Shown: positions 26,564 through 36,174 of the stretch, one piece after another
Layout: each line of letters starts with the position of its first letter
How positions within the stretch are numbered: position 1 is the stretch's first letter
Source: an uncultured Ruminiclostridium sp.
GTDB lineage: Bacteria; Bacillota; Clostridia; Oscillospirales; Ruminococcaceae
Direction of reading: 5' to 3'
Length of the DNA stretch: 64,000 nt
Assembly: GCA_905235805.1 (NCBI GenBank)
Contig: CAJOMV010000016.1
Location: 1 to 64,000, forward strand
Made by a program: the position numbers and the translations under genes
The notes under the pieces: model-generated
Database searches by the model: none
The model's input: the letters and a program-made list of their open reading frames with translations, nothing else
Told to the model about the DNA's origin: nothing

Positions 26564-27889
26564 ATGTTTTTTGACAAAGACGCGGAAACGATGCCGCGCG
26601 CAGAGCTTGAGAAGATACAGCTCGAAAAGCTGAAAAAGACGGCTGTGTATTGCTATGAGAATGTGAAGCTGTACAAGGACAAATTCGACAAGGCGGGGTT
26701 TGACCCGCGTTCCATAAAGGAGCTGAAGGACTTACAGCGCATTCCGTTCACCACGAAGGAGGACTTCCGCGACAACTACCCCTTCGGTATGTTCGCGGTG
26801 CCGATGAAGAAGATCGTGAGAATGCACGCTTCCTCCGGCACTACGGGTAAGCCCACGGTAGTCGGCTACACGAAGGCTGACCTCGAGATGTGGAGCGACT
26901 GCATGGCGAGAATTGTCGCGGCGGCGGGAGCTACCGAGGACGATATCGTGCAGATATGCTTCGGGTACGGTCTGTTCACCGGCGCTCTCGGTCTGCACTA
27001 CGGGCTAGAGAAGCTCGGCGCGGCTGTAGTTCCCAGCTCGTCTGGCAATACCGAAAAGACCGTTATGATGATGCGCGACTTCGGCACGACAGCCCTCGTT
27101 TCCACGCCTTCCTACGCTCTGCGTATCGGCGAGGTAATGCAGGAGGTCGGCATAAAGCCGGAGGAGATAAAGCTGCGTCTCGGACTGCTGGGCTCGGAGG
27201 GGGCTACTCCCGAGATGCGCGACCAGATCGAGAAGAGCTTACACATGTTCGTCACCGACAACTACGGCATGAGCGAGCTTATGGGACCGGGCGTGTCGGG
27301 CGAATGCACGGAGCGCTGCGGTATGCACTTCAACGAGGACCACTTCCTTCCCGAGATAATCGACCCCGCTACCGGGGAAGTCCTCCCCGAGGGACAGAGC
27401 GGCGAGCTGGTAGTCACCACCCTCGACAAGGAGGGGCTGCCGGTGCTCCGCTACAAGACCCACGACATCACCTCGATAACCTACGAGAAGTGCCGCTGCG
27501 GTCGTACCCACGCGAGAATGATGAAGCCCACCGGAAGAACCGACGATATGCTGAAGATCCGCGGCGTCAACATCTTCCCGTCGCAGATAGAGAGCGTTAT
27601 CATGGTAATACCCGAGATAGCCCCCTACTATCAGCTTGTAGTCGGCAGAGAGGGCTCCGCCGATAACCTCGAGGTAAAGGTCGAGCTTCAGGACGCGTCG
27701 CTGCTCACGGATTACAGAAATCTCGAGGAGCTCCGTTCCCGTATACATCACAATCTAAAGACCGTACTCGGTATCAGCACAAAGGTTTCCCTTGTTGAGC
27801 CCAAGTCGATAGAACGTACAGCCGGCAAGGCAAAGCGCGTCATCGACAACCGCCCGAAGGAGACTGCCACATTCTCCGTGGAGCAGTAA
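26564..27889 (+). CDS. Phenylacetate-CoA ligase family (PaaK-type) adenylate-forming enzyme
   Basis: 441 aa, the normal PaaK length. AMP-binding P-loop SSGTTGKPTVVGYT, NYGMSELMGPGVS, GELVVTTLDKEGLPVLRYKT, and the C-terminal GRTDDMLKIRGVNIFPSQIE. It activates an aryl or other carboxylic acid with ATP to the adenylate and then the CoA thioester. A carrier protein gene follows by 12 bases, so the acyl group could instead be loaded on the carrier. IorAB, encoded 8 kb upstream, makes aryl-acetyl-CoA, which fits an overall aryl-acid metabolism. Confidence 0.9.
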   Translation: MFFDKDAETMPRAELEKIQLEKLKKTAVYCYENVKLYKDKFDKAGFDPRSIKELKDLQRIPFTTKEDFRDNYPFGMFAVPMKKIVRMHASSGTTGKPTVVGYTKADLEMWSDCMARIVAAAGATEDDIVQICFGYGLFTGALGLHYGLEKLGAAVVPSSSGNTEKTVMMMRDFGTTALVSTPSYALRIGEVMQEVGIKPEEIKLRLGLLGSEGATPEMRDQIEKSLHMFVTDNYGMSELMGPGVSGECTERCGMHFNEDHFLPEIIDPATGEVLPEGQSGELVVTTLDKEGLPVLRYKTHDITSITYEKCRCGRTHARMMKPTGRTDDMLKIRGVNIFPSQIESVIMVIPEIAPYYQLVVGREGSADNLEVKVELQDASLLTDYRNLEELRSRIHHNLKTVLGISTKVSLVEPKSIERTAGKAKRVIDNRPKETATFSVEQ

Positions 27890-27901
27890 GGAGGGACGGC
27901 A

Positions 27902-28144
27902 ATGGACAGCATCTATGAGCGTCTCAACGCTGTATTCAGGGATTTCTTCGACGATGAGGACATCGAGCTCGACGCGGATACCACCGCGGACGATATCGAC
28001 GACTGGGACAGTCTCAGCCACATCACGCTGATGTCAGCGGTGGAGGAGGAATTCGGACTTACCTTCACCATGGGAGAAGTGTCCGGCATGAAAAATGTCG
28101 GCGAAATGGCGGAGATAATCAAAAAGCGCGGCAAGAAGGTCTGA
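27902..28144 (+). CDS. Acyl carrier protein
   Basis: 80 aa, acidic, four-helix type. The phosphopantetheine site is Ser37 in DDWDSLSHI. It carries WDSL rather than the DSLD of fatty-acid AcpP, more like specialised or polyketide-type carriers. RBS AAGGAGGGA. Directly after the PaaK-type ligase, so probably its acyl acceptor rather than the housekeeping carrier. Confidence 0.85.
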   Translation: MDSIYERLNAVFRDFFDDEDIELDADTTADDIDDWDSLSHITLMSAVEEEFGLTFTMGEVSGMKNVGEMAEIIKKRGKKV

Positions 28145-28163
28145 TTTTTAGGCAAATTGTCGG

Positions 28164-28192
28164 TTGACTTTTTCCCGCGTATCGAATATAAT
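28164..28192 (+). promoter_or_regulatory. Sigma-A promoter of glnA
   Basis: TTGACT, 17-base spacer, TATAAT. Start of transcription near 28199, only about a dozen bases before a strong terminator hairpin in the leader. Confidence 0.75.
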
Positions 28193-28210
28193 ATAGTAAA
28201 TGGAACAAAG

Positions 28211-28253
28211 AAGTTCCGGCATGCTTTTTTGGTATGCCGGAACTTTTATTTTG
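28211..28253 (+). terminator. Leader terminator (possible attenuator) of glnA
   Basis: AAGTTCCGGCATGC and GTATGCCGGAACTT pair as a stem of about 14 bp with a T-rich loop, followed by TTTTATTTTG. It sits between the glnA promoter and its RBS at 28258. It could also end the acp transcript. Its place inside the glnA leader suggests control by antitermination or RNA binding. Confidence 0.7.
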
Positions 28254-28272
28254 TCTTATGGAGGAAACAACT

Positions 28273-30396
28273 ATGAACGACACTTATGATGTATCGCGTA
28301 TCTTCGGCGAGGACGTATTCGATGAGTCCACAATGCGTCAGAGACTGCCGAAGGAGGTATTCAAAAAGCTCAAAGCCACAATGAACACCAACAGGGAGCT
28401 CGACAGCTCCATAGCGGAGAGCGTCGCGGCGGCTATGAAGGACTGGGCGGTCGAGCGTGGCGCGACCCACTACACCCACTGGTTCCAGCCCATGACCAAT
28501 ATCACCGCCGAGAAGCACGACAGCTTCATCGCTCCCACAGGCGACGGCACCGTGATAATGGAATTCTCCGGCAAGGAGCTGATAAAGGGTGAACCGGACG
28601 CTTCGTCGTTCCCCTCGGGCGGCATTCGCGCCACCTTCGAGGCGAGAGGCTATACCGCGTGGGATCCGACCTCCTGCGCCTTCATAAAAGACGGCACCCT
28701 CTATATCCCGACGGCGTTCTGCTCCTACACCGGCGAGGCTCTTGACAAGAAGACGCCTCTCCTGCGCTCAATGGACGCTCTCTCCGACCAGGCGGTGCGC
28801 ATACTGCGGCTTTTCGGCAACTCGACGGTAAAGCGCGTGAACGCCACCGTCGGCGCGGAGCAGGAATACTTTCTCATCGACAAGAGCGTATATGAGAAGA
28901 GAAAAGACCTTGTATATACCGGAAGAACGCTGTTCGGCGCCCCTCCGCTCAAAGGTCAGGAAATGGACGACCACTACTACGGCGCGATAAACTCCCGGGT
29001 GCACGCGTTCATGCGCGACCTTGACATCGCACTCTGGAAGCTCGGAGTCACCTCCAAGACCGAGCACAACGAGGTAGCTCCCGCACAGCACGAAATGGCA
29101 CCGATATACTCCGGCGCCAACGCTGCCGCCGACCAGAACCAGCTCACCATGGAGGTCATGCAGAAGACCGCCCGCAAGCACGGTATGGTCTGCCTGCTGC
29201 ACGAAAAGCCCTTCAATGGCGTGAACGGCTCCGGCAAGCACGACAACTGGGGGCTTTCCACCGACGACGGGCAGAACCTGCTCTATCCCGGGAAATCCCC
29301 GACAGAGAATATGCAGTTCCTCACCTTCCTCGCCGCCGTCATCAAGGCTGTGGACGACTACCCGGAGCTCCTGCGCCTTTCCGTGGCGACTGCCGGCAAC
29401 GACCACCGTCTCGGCGGCAACGAGGCTCCGCCCGCTGTGGTGTCGGTATTCCTCGGGGAGGAGTTGGACGCTGTGGTGAACTCCATAATCAGCGGAGAGA
29501 AAATGGATAAGAAATCCTCCGAATTCGACCTCGGCGTGCTCGCGCTCCCGCGCTTCAAGAAGGATTCCACCGACAGGAACAGGACCTCCCCCTTCGCCTT
29601 CACCGGCAACAAGTTCGAGTTCAGAATGGTCGGCTCGTCGCAGAACGTAGCCACCGCCAACATCATACTCAACACCATAGTTGCGGAGGAGCTCCGCCAG
29701 TTCTCCGACGAGCTGGAGTTCAAGGCTGCCGCCGACGGGGAGGCGTTCAGCAGGAACGCCTTCGATGTCGCGCTGCACGACCTGCTTGTCCGCACCTTCC
29801 GCGACCACAAGCGCATAATCTTCAACGGCAACGCCTACGACGAGGCATGGCTCGAGGAGGCAAAGCGCCGCGGGCTCCCGAACCTCGTGTCCTCCGTTGA
29901 CGCTATCCCGCATTTCGAGGACGCGAAGAGCATCGAGGTATTCACAAAGCACAAGGTATTCACCGAGCGCGAGATACACGCGCGCACCGAGATACTCCTC
30001 GAGAACTACTACAAGACTGTCAGCATAGAAGCTCACACCGCGATAGATATGGTGCAGCACCAGTACGCTCCCGCGGTAATGGCGTTCCAGAAATTCCTCT
30101 GCGATACAGCTTTCTCGAAGAAGAACGTCGGTATCGACGCCTCGATAGAGCTGGGAGCCGCACAGACAGTCTCCGCTCTCGCCGCCGCTATGGATACAAA
30201 GCGCCGCGAGCTTGCCGAGCTGCTCGAGGAAGTCACCTCGATAGCCGATGTCAAGGACACCGCGGTATTCTACCACGACAAGGTGCTCGCGAAGATGAAC
30301 GAGCTGCGCTCTGTCGTCGATGAGCTCCAGACCTATGTCGGCGATGACTTCTGGCCCGTTCCCACTTACGGCGATATACTTTTCAGCGTTCAGTAA
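28273..30396 (+). CDS. glnN: Glutamine synthetase type III (GlnN)
   Basis: 707 aa from ATG 28273 (GGAGGAAAC upstream). Typical GSIII length and blocks: [61 protein letters not shown] and [15 protein letters not shown]. It makes glutamine from glutamate, ammonia and ATP; GSIII is a dodecamer found in Bacteroidetes, cyanobacteria and several rumen Firmicutes. It is transcribed alone, between its leader terminator and a downstream terminator. Regulation through the leader is likely. Confidence 0.96.
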   Translation: MNDTYDVSRIFGEDVFDESTMRQRLPKEVFKKLKATMNTNRELDSSIAESVAAAMKDWAVERGATHYTHWFQPMTNITAEKHDSFIAPTGDGTVIMEFSGKELIKGEPDASSFPSGGIRATFEARGYTAWDPTSCAFIKDGTLYIPTAFCSYTGEALDKKTPLLRSMDALSDQAVRILRLFGNSTVKRVNATVGAEQEYFLIDKSVYEKRKDLVYTGRTLFGAPPLKGQEMDDHYYGAINSRVHAFMRDLDIALWKLGVTSKTEHNEVAPAQHEMAPIYSGANAAADQNQLTMEVMQKTARKHGMVCLLHEKPFNGVNGSGKHDNWGLSTDDGQNLLYPGKSPTENMQFLTFLAAVIKAVDDYPELLRLSVATAGNDHRLGGNEAPPAVVSVFLGEELDAVVNSIISGEKMDKKSSEFDLGVLALPRFKKDSTDRNRTSPFAFTGNKFEFRMVGSSQNVATANIILNTIVAEELRQFSDELEFKAAADGEAFSRNAFDVALHDLLVRTFRDHKRIIFNGNAYDEAWLEEAKRRGLPNLVSSVDAIPHFEDAKSIEVFTKHKVFTEREIHARTEILLENYYKTVSIEAHTAIDMVQHQYAPAVMAFQKFLCDTAFSKKNVGIDASIELGAAQTVSALAAAMDTKRRELAELLEEVTSIADVKDTAVFYHDKVLAKMNELRSVVDELQTYVGDDFWPVPTYGDILFSVQ

Positions 30397-30412
30397 GATA
30401 AAACAAAACAAC

Positions 30413-30467
30413 GGCGAACTGCACCGCGTCATTTCTTTACGACGTCATACAGTTCGCCATTTTTTTA
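30413..30467 (+). terminator. Terminator between glnN and mscS (convergent)
   Basis: GGCGAACTG (30413-30421) and CAGTTCGCC (30450-30458) with a long loop, followed by ATTTTTTTATTT. It overlaps the end of the opposite mscS gene. Confidence 0.7.
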
Positions 30468-31367
30468 TTTCTTCATGTGTACATCAAGCTGCTGATACGG
30501 TATCTCGATATTCTCCTCGATGAACTGCATACGCACTCCCTCGATAACATCGAAATACACGTCCCAGTAATTTTCGGTCTTGCACCATACGCGCACCACA
30601 ATGTCAATACTGCTGGCATTGTGCTTGCACATACGCACGAAGGGCTGTTCTCCTTCTCCGTGAAGGATCTTCGGTATCTTCTCCAATGCCTTGTTGATAG
30701 CTGTGACAGCCTTTCTGAAATCCGCGTCGTAGGAAATGCTGAAAACGTGATCGACGCGGCGCTTGTCGGCTTGGGTGACGTTGGTGAGCACTGCGTTGGA
30801 GGCTACGCCGTTGGGGATATAGATAGCCTGATTGTCGTAGGTCATGAGCTTGGTATAGAGAATATTGATATCCGTGACAAATCCCTCGACCCCGCTGACG
30901 CTGATATAGCTGCCTACCTTGAAGGGCTTGGAGAACAGTATCAGAAAGCCGCCCGCAAGGTTTGACAGGCTGTTCTGGAGAGCTAAGCCCACTGCCACGC
31001 CCGCCGTGCCTATAACGGTGATTATGGAGGTCGTGGGAACTCCGAGCAGCGTGAGAACTACGGTTATCAGTACCACATACAGGATTATCTTGACTATGGA
31101 GCGCAGAAACTTGGTTATCGTGAGATCGAGCTTCGACCTGTCAAGTGCCTTTCCCATAAGCTTTACGGTGAGCTTTGACAGAATGACGCCGAGAATGAGA
31201 ATGATTATCGCAAAGATTATGGTCGGGAGCTTGTCAAGAAAACCCTGCCACACGTCGTTCAGAAATTTCTGGAGTGCGCTGACATTTTCGACCAGCTCAT
31301 CGCCGAGCACCTCGCTGACAGTCTCGGCGATGTCCGAGGTCTCGGCTTCGAGCAGGAGATTTATCAT
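30465..31367 (-). CDS. Small-conductance mechanosensitive channel (MscS family)
   Basis: 300 aa from ATG 31367, which has GGAGGGAA eight bases upstream; the track start at 31373 is TTG. Three membrane helices; the pore helix is GTAGVAVGLALQNSLSNLAGG followed by FKVGSYISV of the beta domain. It opens under membrane tension to release solutes. It is the last gene of the galactan run, 19 bases after galK, but has no evident link to sugar use. Confidence 0.9.
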   Translation of the reverse strand: MINLLLEAETSDIAETVSEVLGDELVENVSALQKFLNDVWQGFLDKLPTIIFAIIILILGVILSKLTVKLMGKALDRSKLDLTITKFLRSIVKIILYVVLITVVLTLLGVPTTSIITVIGTAGVAVGLALQNSLSNLAGGFLILFSKPFKVGSYISVSGVEGFVTDINILYTKLMTYDNQAIYIPNGVASNAVLTNVTQADKRRVDHVFSISYDADFRKAVTAINKALEKIPKILHGEGEQPFVRMCKHNASSIDIVVRVWCKTENYWDVYFDVIEGVRMQFIEENIEIPYQQLDVHMKK

Positions 31368-31386
31368 AAGCAATTCCCTCCGTTAT

Positions 31387-32664
31387 TTACAGCAGGTCGA
31401 TGCCGCCGGCATTGCGGATACGGAGCTTGCGGCAGCTGCCCTCGCCGAACAGGCTGTCCATACCGGCGCGGTATTTCTCCGCGGCAGCCTTCGGGACGAA
31501 TGCCTGTATAGTACCCGCAAAGCCGCCGCCGTGTACTCTTGTGGCACCCTCGCCGCCGAGGAGCTTTTCGCTCATCATCAGCGCCACAGGGATACCCTGT
31601 TCCTGCGGTGTCTTGCAGGCGTAGAGGTTCTGTAAGAGTTTAGCGGAGGATTCACCGGATTCTCTTATCGTTTTAAGGAAGGTATCCATATCGCCCTGCT
31701 CGATAGCCTTCGCGGCAGCCTGCGCACGCTTGTTTTCCGCGAAGAAGTGCGCCGCGCGGAGCACCGATCTGTCGCCGCAGACTCTCCGCAGCTCGGGGAG
31801 CTTCGAGTAGAACTCGTCCTCGTCCGCCGCGCGCAGCCAGTCCTTGCCGAGCTGCTTCGCCACGCTTATCATCTCGGATGGAATAGCCGAGTATTCGTCC
31901 GACAGGTCGGCATGGCTGCCCTTGGTGTCAGTGATGAACAGCACATAGCCGTTCGCGTCGAGGTCGCATTTTGCCGAAACTACCTTTGGAGCCGCGGTGT
32001 TCTCGAAATCTATGAATACCGAGCTGCCCACAGAGCTTGCGGTCTGGTCCATAAGCCCGCTCTTCTTGCCGAAGTATGCGTTTTCCGCGAGCTGTCCCAT
32101 TTTTGCTATCTCGATAGCGCCCGCCTTGCCGTTGTTGTAGTGCTTGTCGATTATCGTGCCGATAAGTACCTCAAACGCTGCCGAGGACGACAGCCCGCTC
32201 CCGCCGAGGACATTGGAGGTGGTGTACGCGTCAAAGCCGCCCACATTTAAGCCTCGGCTCTTGAAGCCCGCCGCCACTCCGCGTATGAGCGAGTCGGAGG
32301 TGCCCTCCTCCTTCTTCTGCGGTGCGAGGTCGTTTAAGTTGACCACGTTCATGTTGTGTCCCTCCGACTGCACGCGGATAACGTTCTCGTCGTTGAACGC
32401 GACTATGCCGATTATATCGAGGTCTACCGCCGCCGCCAGCACGCAGCCGTGCTGATGATCGGTGTGGTTGCCGCAGATCTCCGTCCGTCCGGGGGCAGAA
32501 TACAGCGCCACATTGTGGTGCTCGGGGAAGAAGGTCTCGAACCCGTCGCAGGCGCGGATGTACCTTGCACGCTGCTGTTCGATGTTCTCCGCGCCGTACA
32601 GTTCGGTGAACCGTCCGTCAAGTCCGCCTTCCTTAATAAGTTCCTTTAAGCCCATTACATTCAT
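31387..32664 (-). CDS. galK: Galactokinase
   Basis: 425 aa. GHMP signatures: GRTEICGNHTDHQHG with the galactose-binding residues, GGSGLSSSAAFEV (P-loop) and VHGGGFAGT. It converts galactose to galactose-1-phosphate. It is somewhat longer than E. coli GalK (382) because of an N-terminal helix (about 1-45). RBS AAAGGAG. Placed after the beta-galactosidase gene with a 15-base gap; galT and galE are not in the window. Confidence 0.94.
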   Translation of the reverse strand: MNVMGLKELIKEGGLDGRFTELYGAENIEQQRARYIRACDGFETFFPEHHNVALYSAPGRTEICGNHTDHQHGCVLAAAVDLDIIGIVAFNDENVIRVQSEGHNMNVVNLNDLAPQKKEEGTSDSLIRGVAAGFKSRGLNVGGFDAYTTSNVLGGSGLSSSAAFEVLIGTIIDKHYNNGKAGAIEIAKMGQLAENAYFGKKSGLMDQTASSVGSSVFIDFENTAAPKVVSAKCDLDANGYVLFITDTKGSHADLSDEYSAIPSEMISVAKQLGKDWLRAADEDEFYSKLPELRRVCGDRSVLRAAHFFAENKRAQAAAKAIEQGDMDTFLKTIRESGESSAKLLQNLYACKTPQEQGIPVALMMSEKLLGGEGATRVHGGGFAGTIQAFVPKAAAEKYRAGMDSLFGEGSCRKLRIRNAGGIDLL

Positions 32665-32679
32665 ATTTTTACGCTCCTT

Positions 32680-35600
32680 TCACGCAAATCTTACCGACCT
32701 TATATCGAAATCACAGCCCGGGAGGAATATCAGCGATACTCTCACCCTGCCGCTTATGCCCTCAAGCGGGAATTCTCTGGCAATATACTCCTCACTCCGT
32801 GCGAAGTCGCACAGCACCGTGCGCTTTTCGCTGCCCTCGAACGCCGCCTGTATACTGTTGAACGGGAGCTTTGTGCGCCCCGTTATTATCAGCTTTGCGG
32901 GAGTGAACGCCGAGAAATCGTACTCCCCGAGGTCGAGTATCACGTTGTTGCCGATACCCGTCACAGCGTCCTTGCCGACGGTATAGCTGTCACCGTATAT
33001 GCGGGCATCTGTCGCCGCGAATTCGGCAGTTTCCTTTGCCCGCTTCTCAAACACGAAGCCCTTCACATCGAACTTCTGCCCGCCCGCAATGCTCACCGTG
33101 TGTATGCCCCTGAGCGGCTTTTTCAGCCTGTATGTCTCCGGCTTGTACACCAGCCACTCCGACGGCTCGCAGTACTCGAATTCTCCGATCAGCTCTCCAC
33201 TTTCGGGAGTGCCGTCGTACATTCTGAGAGCAATAGGGGTGCTCACCTCCGCGAACACGGGGATAGTCACCGTGTCGCTCCCGGTCTCGCCGAAGTCGAT
33301 GTTTTCGACCCCGAACCAGCCGCCTGTCAGCCCGAACCTCATGCCGTGCTCGATGCCGTTCTTCACGTCGCCGCCGGTGAGAGTGCAGAGACCCGCCTCC
33401 ACAAGCTCGTACGGGTCGTGGAACGCGCTCCCCAGCCCCTCGCCGCACAGTCTCATAACATTCATCAGCCGCACCTTGTCGGTGCCGTTCTTCGAGAGAG
33501 CCCGCAGACAGAATTCCCCGTCCCCGAGGCATTCCACCGTCACGCCGTCGGAGTCCTGCTCCGTTATCCGCGCAAGCTTGCTCTCTATGCCGTTGACGCT
33601 GGTTATGCGGTATTCGATGTCCGGGTATGAGGTGTTCGCGGGGTACAGCTTCTTTGTGAAGCGTATCGTCCGCCGCTCCGGGGTGAAGGTGCGGCTCTCG
33701 GCGAGCAGCTCTATCCGCCGCACTGGAATGTCATTGTCCCTGTCGGGGATATCCGCGCCTGTGTCGGTGTTCTCCTCAATGCAGGAGATACCCTCCGGCA
33801 CCTCGGCGGGTACCGCCTCAAGGAATATCTCGTCGCCCTCCGCGGACGGTGATGTTATCCGCACCTTTATCTCCCCGGGCACGTCCTTCGCCGCAATTAT
33901 CGCCAGCAGCCTTCCCGAGAACAGTCTCCGGGAAATACCCTTGTACTGCTCGAAATCCGCGGAGTCGCCGTTGTCGAGCCCTATGAGCCTTCCCGCGCCC
34001 GTTACCTCCACGGTCACGCGGTCGGCGGCGTTGTGAACTGTGCGCCCCTTGCTGTCAACGGCGTGTATCGCAACGAACACAAGGTCGCGCCCGTCGGCTC
34101 TTAATTCCGACTTATCGGGGACGGCATACAGCTTTGCGGTGTCCCCGAAGCTCTCCTGTGTACAGAGCGCGCGTTGTACGCCCTGCTCATTATAACCGAC
34201 AGCCTTGAGTTTTCCGGGTTCATAGGGCACTTTCACGTCCAGCAGCAGCTCCCTGCCGCGCTCCCGGTCAAACTCCTGCGTCTTTATCAGCCTGTCGTTT
34301 AAGTACAGCTCTACCTTAGCGAGGTTTGAGGCTACCCGGATATCTATGATCTCGCCCTCGGTAAAATCCCAGTGCGGGAAGATATGCACGAATGGCGCGG
34401 AAAGCGAGCTGTCCGGGTCTGTCCACGCCCCACGGAACACATACGCGCCGTCCTTCTCGAAGCCGGCGGTGTCGAACTGACCGAAGTAGCTGTTCTTGCT
34501 GTCGTAGGGGGTGGGCTCGCCGATGTAGTCGAAGCCCGTCCAGATAAACTGCCCCGCGCAGTACTCCGCGTCACGGTCGGGGATTATGCACGCCTCCCAG
34601 TTCCTCGCCGCCCATATCGGGGAGCCGTTGCCGAGAGCCGAGCACTGCCCGTCGTCGTCGCCGAGGTTAGCCTGCTCGAGCGGGAAGTGGTATATCCCGC
34701 GGCTCGTCACTACCGAGGAGGTCTCGCTGCCGTATATGCAGCGGTCGGGGTTTTTCGCATGGTCGCGCTCGTAGAGCTCCTCCGCGTAGTTGTAGCCCGC
34801 AATTTTCAGGATATCCGCGCACTTCTGTCCGTTCTCTGTCCTCATCTGATTTGAGCCGATAGTCACTGCTCCATTGCCGCGGGGGTCGTTCTGCCGCACC
34901 AGCCGCCTCATCAGCGTGGTGAGCTCCTGCCCGTGCTCGTCGGCTCCGGTATCGGGTATCTCGTTTCCGATGCTCCAGCCGATAAGACAGGGGTGGTTCC
35001 TGTCGCGGCGCACCCATGAGGCGATATCCCGCTCCCGCCAGTCCTTCGCGAACCTTACATAGTCGAACTCGGTCTTTGCTATCTCCCACACGTCGGTAAA
35101 CTCCGACAGCACCAGAAACCCCATTTCGTCGCAGAGCTCCATGAGCTCCGGGGCAGGGGGATTGTGGGAGGTGCGTATGGCGTTTATGCCGACAGTCCGC
35201 AGCTTTGTCAGCTTGCGGCGGAGTGCGTTTATGTTCATCGCCGCTCCGAGAGCCCCCAGGTCGTGGTGCTCGCAGCAGCCGTGTATTTTCAGATGTCTGC
35301 CGTTTAAGAAGAAGCCCCGGTCGGGGGTAAACTCCATATTCCTGAAGCCGAACCGTGTCACGGCACTGTCGATGACCGAGCCGTCCTTCTTAAGTTCCGT
35401 GCGGCACTCGTACAGCTTCGGGTCGCTTATGTCCCAGCGCCGGAGGTCGTCTATCCGCAGTGTCTGCATATTTACCGCGTATTTGCAGCCCTCTCGCACG
35501 ACCGGCGCGGGGAGCTCCCCGCTGTCCGCCGCGGTGCAGGGACTTTCGGTTTCCGCGAGAAGTCTGTCCCCGTCGTATATCGCCGTACGGATAGTGAGCC

Positions 35601-36114
35601 CGTCCACGGTCTCGCCTTCCGGGCGTTTTGTCTCCGTCGTTACGATGACGTCCTCGTCGGCTGTGATATACACGCCGTCGGGCAGTATGTGGGTCTGTGG
35701 GTATCTGCAAAGCCACACGTTCCTGTAAATACCCGCGCCCGAATACCAGCGGGAGTTCGGGGACCGATGATCAACCCGCACCGAGATGACGTTCTCGCCC
35801 TCGGTAAGATAGTCGGTGATATCCGCGTCGAAGGTGGTGTAGCCGTTCTTCCACTCGAACGCCTGCACGCCGTTCACATACACCCGGCTGTCCATATACA
35901 CCCCGTCGAACCGCAGCACAGTGCGCAGCCTGTCGTTCTTATGGATATAGCTTTTCCTGTACCAGCCTGTGGAATCGCGGTACAGCGCCTTTGTGTTATA
36001 TATCAGCCAGTCATGGGGAACATCGACCCGCTTCCAGCCCGTTACGGCATCGTACTCAGTCCCGAGCGGGGTCTCCGCGAATTCCCACTTGTCGCAAAAC
36101 AGTGTTTTTGTCAT
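32680..36114 (-). CDS. Beta-galactosidase, glycoside hydrolase family 2
   Basis: 1144 aa, cytoplasmic (no signal peptide). Order: sugar-binding domain (DVPHDWLIYN, STGWYRKSY), Ig-like domain, TIM barrel with acid/base Glu in WSIGNEIPD and nucleophile Glu in YGSETSS, then Ig-like DUF4982/GH2-C domains and a long C-terminal region (about 800-1144) with two beta-rich domains. Close in layout to beta-galactosidases that act on galacto-oligosaccharides. It would release galactose from imported galactan fragments for GalK. Follows lacI after a 60-base gap with a hairpin. Confidence 0.92.
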   Translation of the reverse strand: MTKTLFCDKWEFAETPLGTEYDAVTGWKRVDVPHDWLIYNTKALYRDSTGWYRKSYIHKNDRLRTVLRFDGVYMDSRVYVNGVQAFEWKNGYTTFDADITDYLTEGENVISVRVDHRSPNSRWYSGAGIYRNVWLCRYPQTHILPDGVYITADEDVIVTTETKRPEGETVDGLTIRTAIYDGDRLLAETESPCTAADSGELPAPVVREGCKYAVNMQTLRIDDLRRWDISDPKLYECRTELKKDGSVIDSAVTRFGFRNMEFTPDRGFFLNGRHLKIHGCCEHHDLGALGAAMNINALRRKLTKLRTVGINAIRTSHNPPAPELMELCDEMGFLVLSEFTDVWEIAKTEFDYVRFAKDWRERDIASWVRRDRNHPCLIGWSIGNEIPDTGADEHGQELTTLMRRLVRQNDPRGNGAVTIGSNQMRTENGQKCADILKIAGYNYAEELYERDHAKNPDRCIYGSETSSVVTSRGIYHFPLEQANLGDDDGQCSALGNGSPIWAARNWEACIIPDRDAEYCAGQFIWTGFDYIGEPTPYDSKNSYFGQFDTAGFEKDGAYVFRGAWTDPDSSLSAPFVHIFPHWDFTEGEIIDIRVASNLAKVELYLNDRLIKTQEFDRERGRELLLDVKVPYEPGKLKAVGYNEQGVQRALCTQESFGDTAKLYAVPDKSELRADGRDLVFVAIHAVDSKGRTVHNAADRVTVEVTGAGRLIGLDNGDSADFEQYKGISRRLFSGRLLAIIAAKDVPGEIKVRITSPSAEGDEIFLEAVPAEVPEGISCIEENTDTGADIPDRDNDIPVRRIELLAESRTFTPERRTIRFTKKLYPANTSYPDIEYRITSVNGIESKLARITEQDSDGVTVECLGDGEFCLRALSKNGTDKVRLMNVMRLCGEGLGSAFHDPYELVEAGLCTLTGGDVKNGIEHGMRFGLTGGWFGVENIDFGETGSDTVTIPVFAEVSTPIALRMYDGTPESGELIGEFEYCEPSEWLVYKPETYRLKKPLRGIHTVSIAGGQKFDVKGFVFEKRAKETAEFAATDARIYGDSYTVGKDAVTGIGNNVILDLGEYDFSAFTPAKLIITGRTKLPFNSIQAAFEGSEKRTVLCDFARSEEYIAREFPLEGISGRVRVSLIFLPGCDFDIRSVRFA

Positions 36115-36131
36115 ATATCTCCTTACAAAAT

Positions 36132-36163
36132 CAGCGGCTGCCGTGAAATATTCGACGCAGCCG
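36132..36163 (-). other. Intercistronic hairpin between lacI and the beta-galactosidase gene
   Basis: AGCGGCTGC and GCAGCCGCC pair around a 15-base loop, followed on the minus strand by TGATTTTG. It may be a weak terminator or an mRNA-stability element that tunes expression of the downstream genes. Confidence 0.5.
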
Positions 36164-36174
36164 CCGGTATTATC

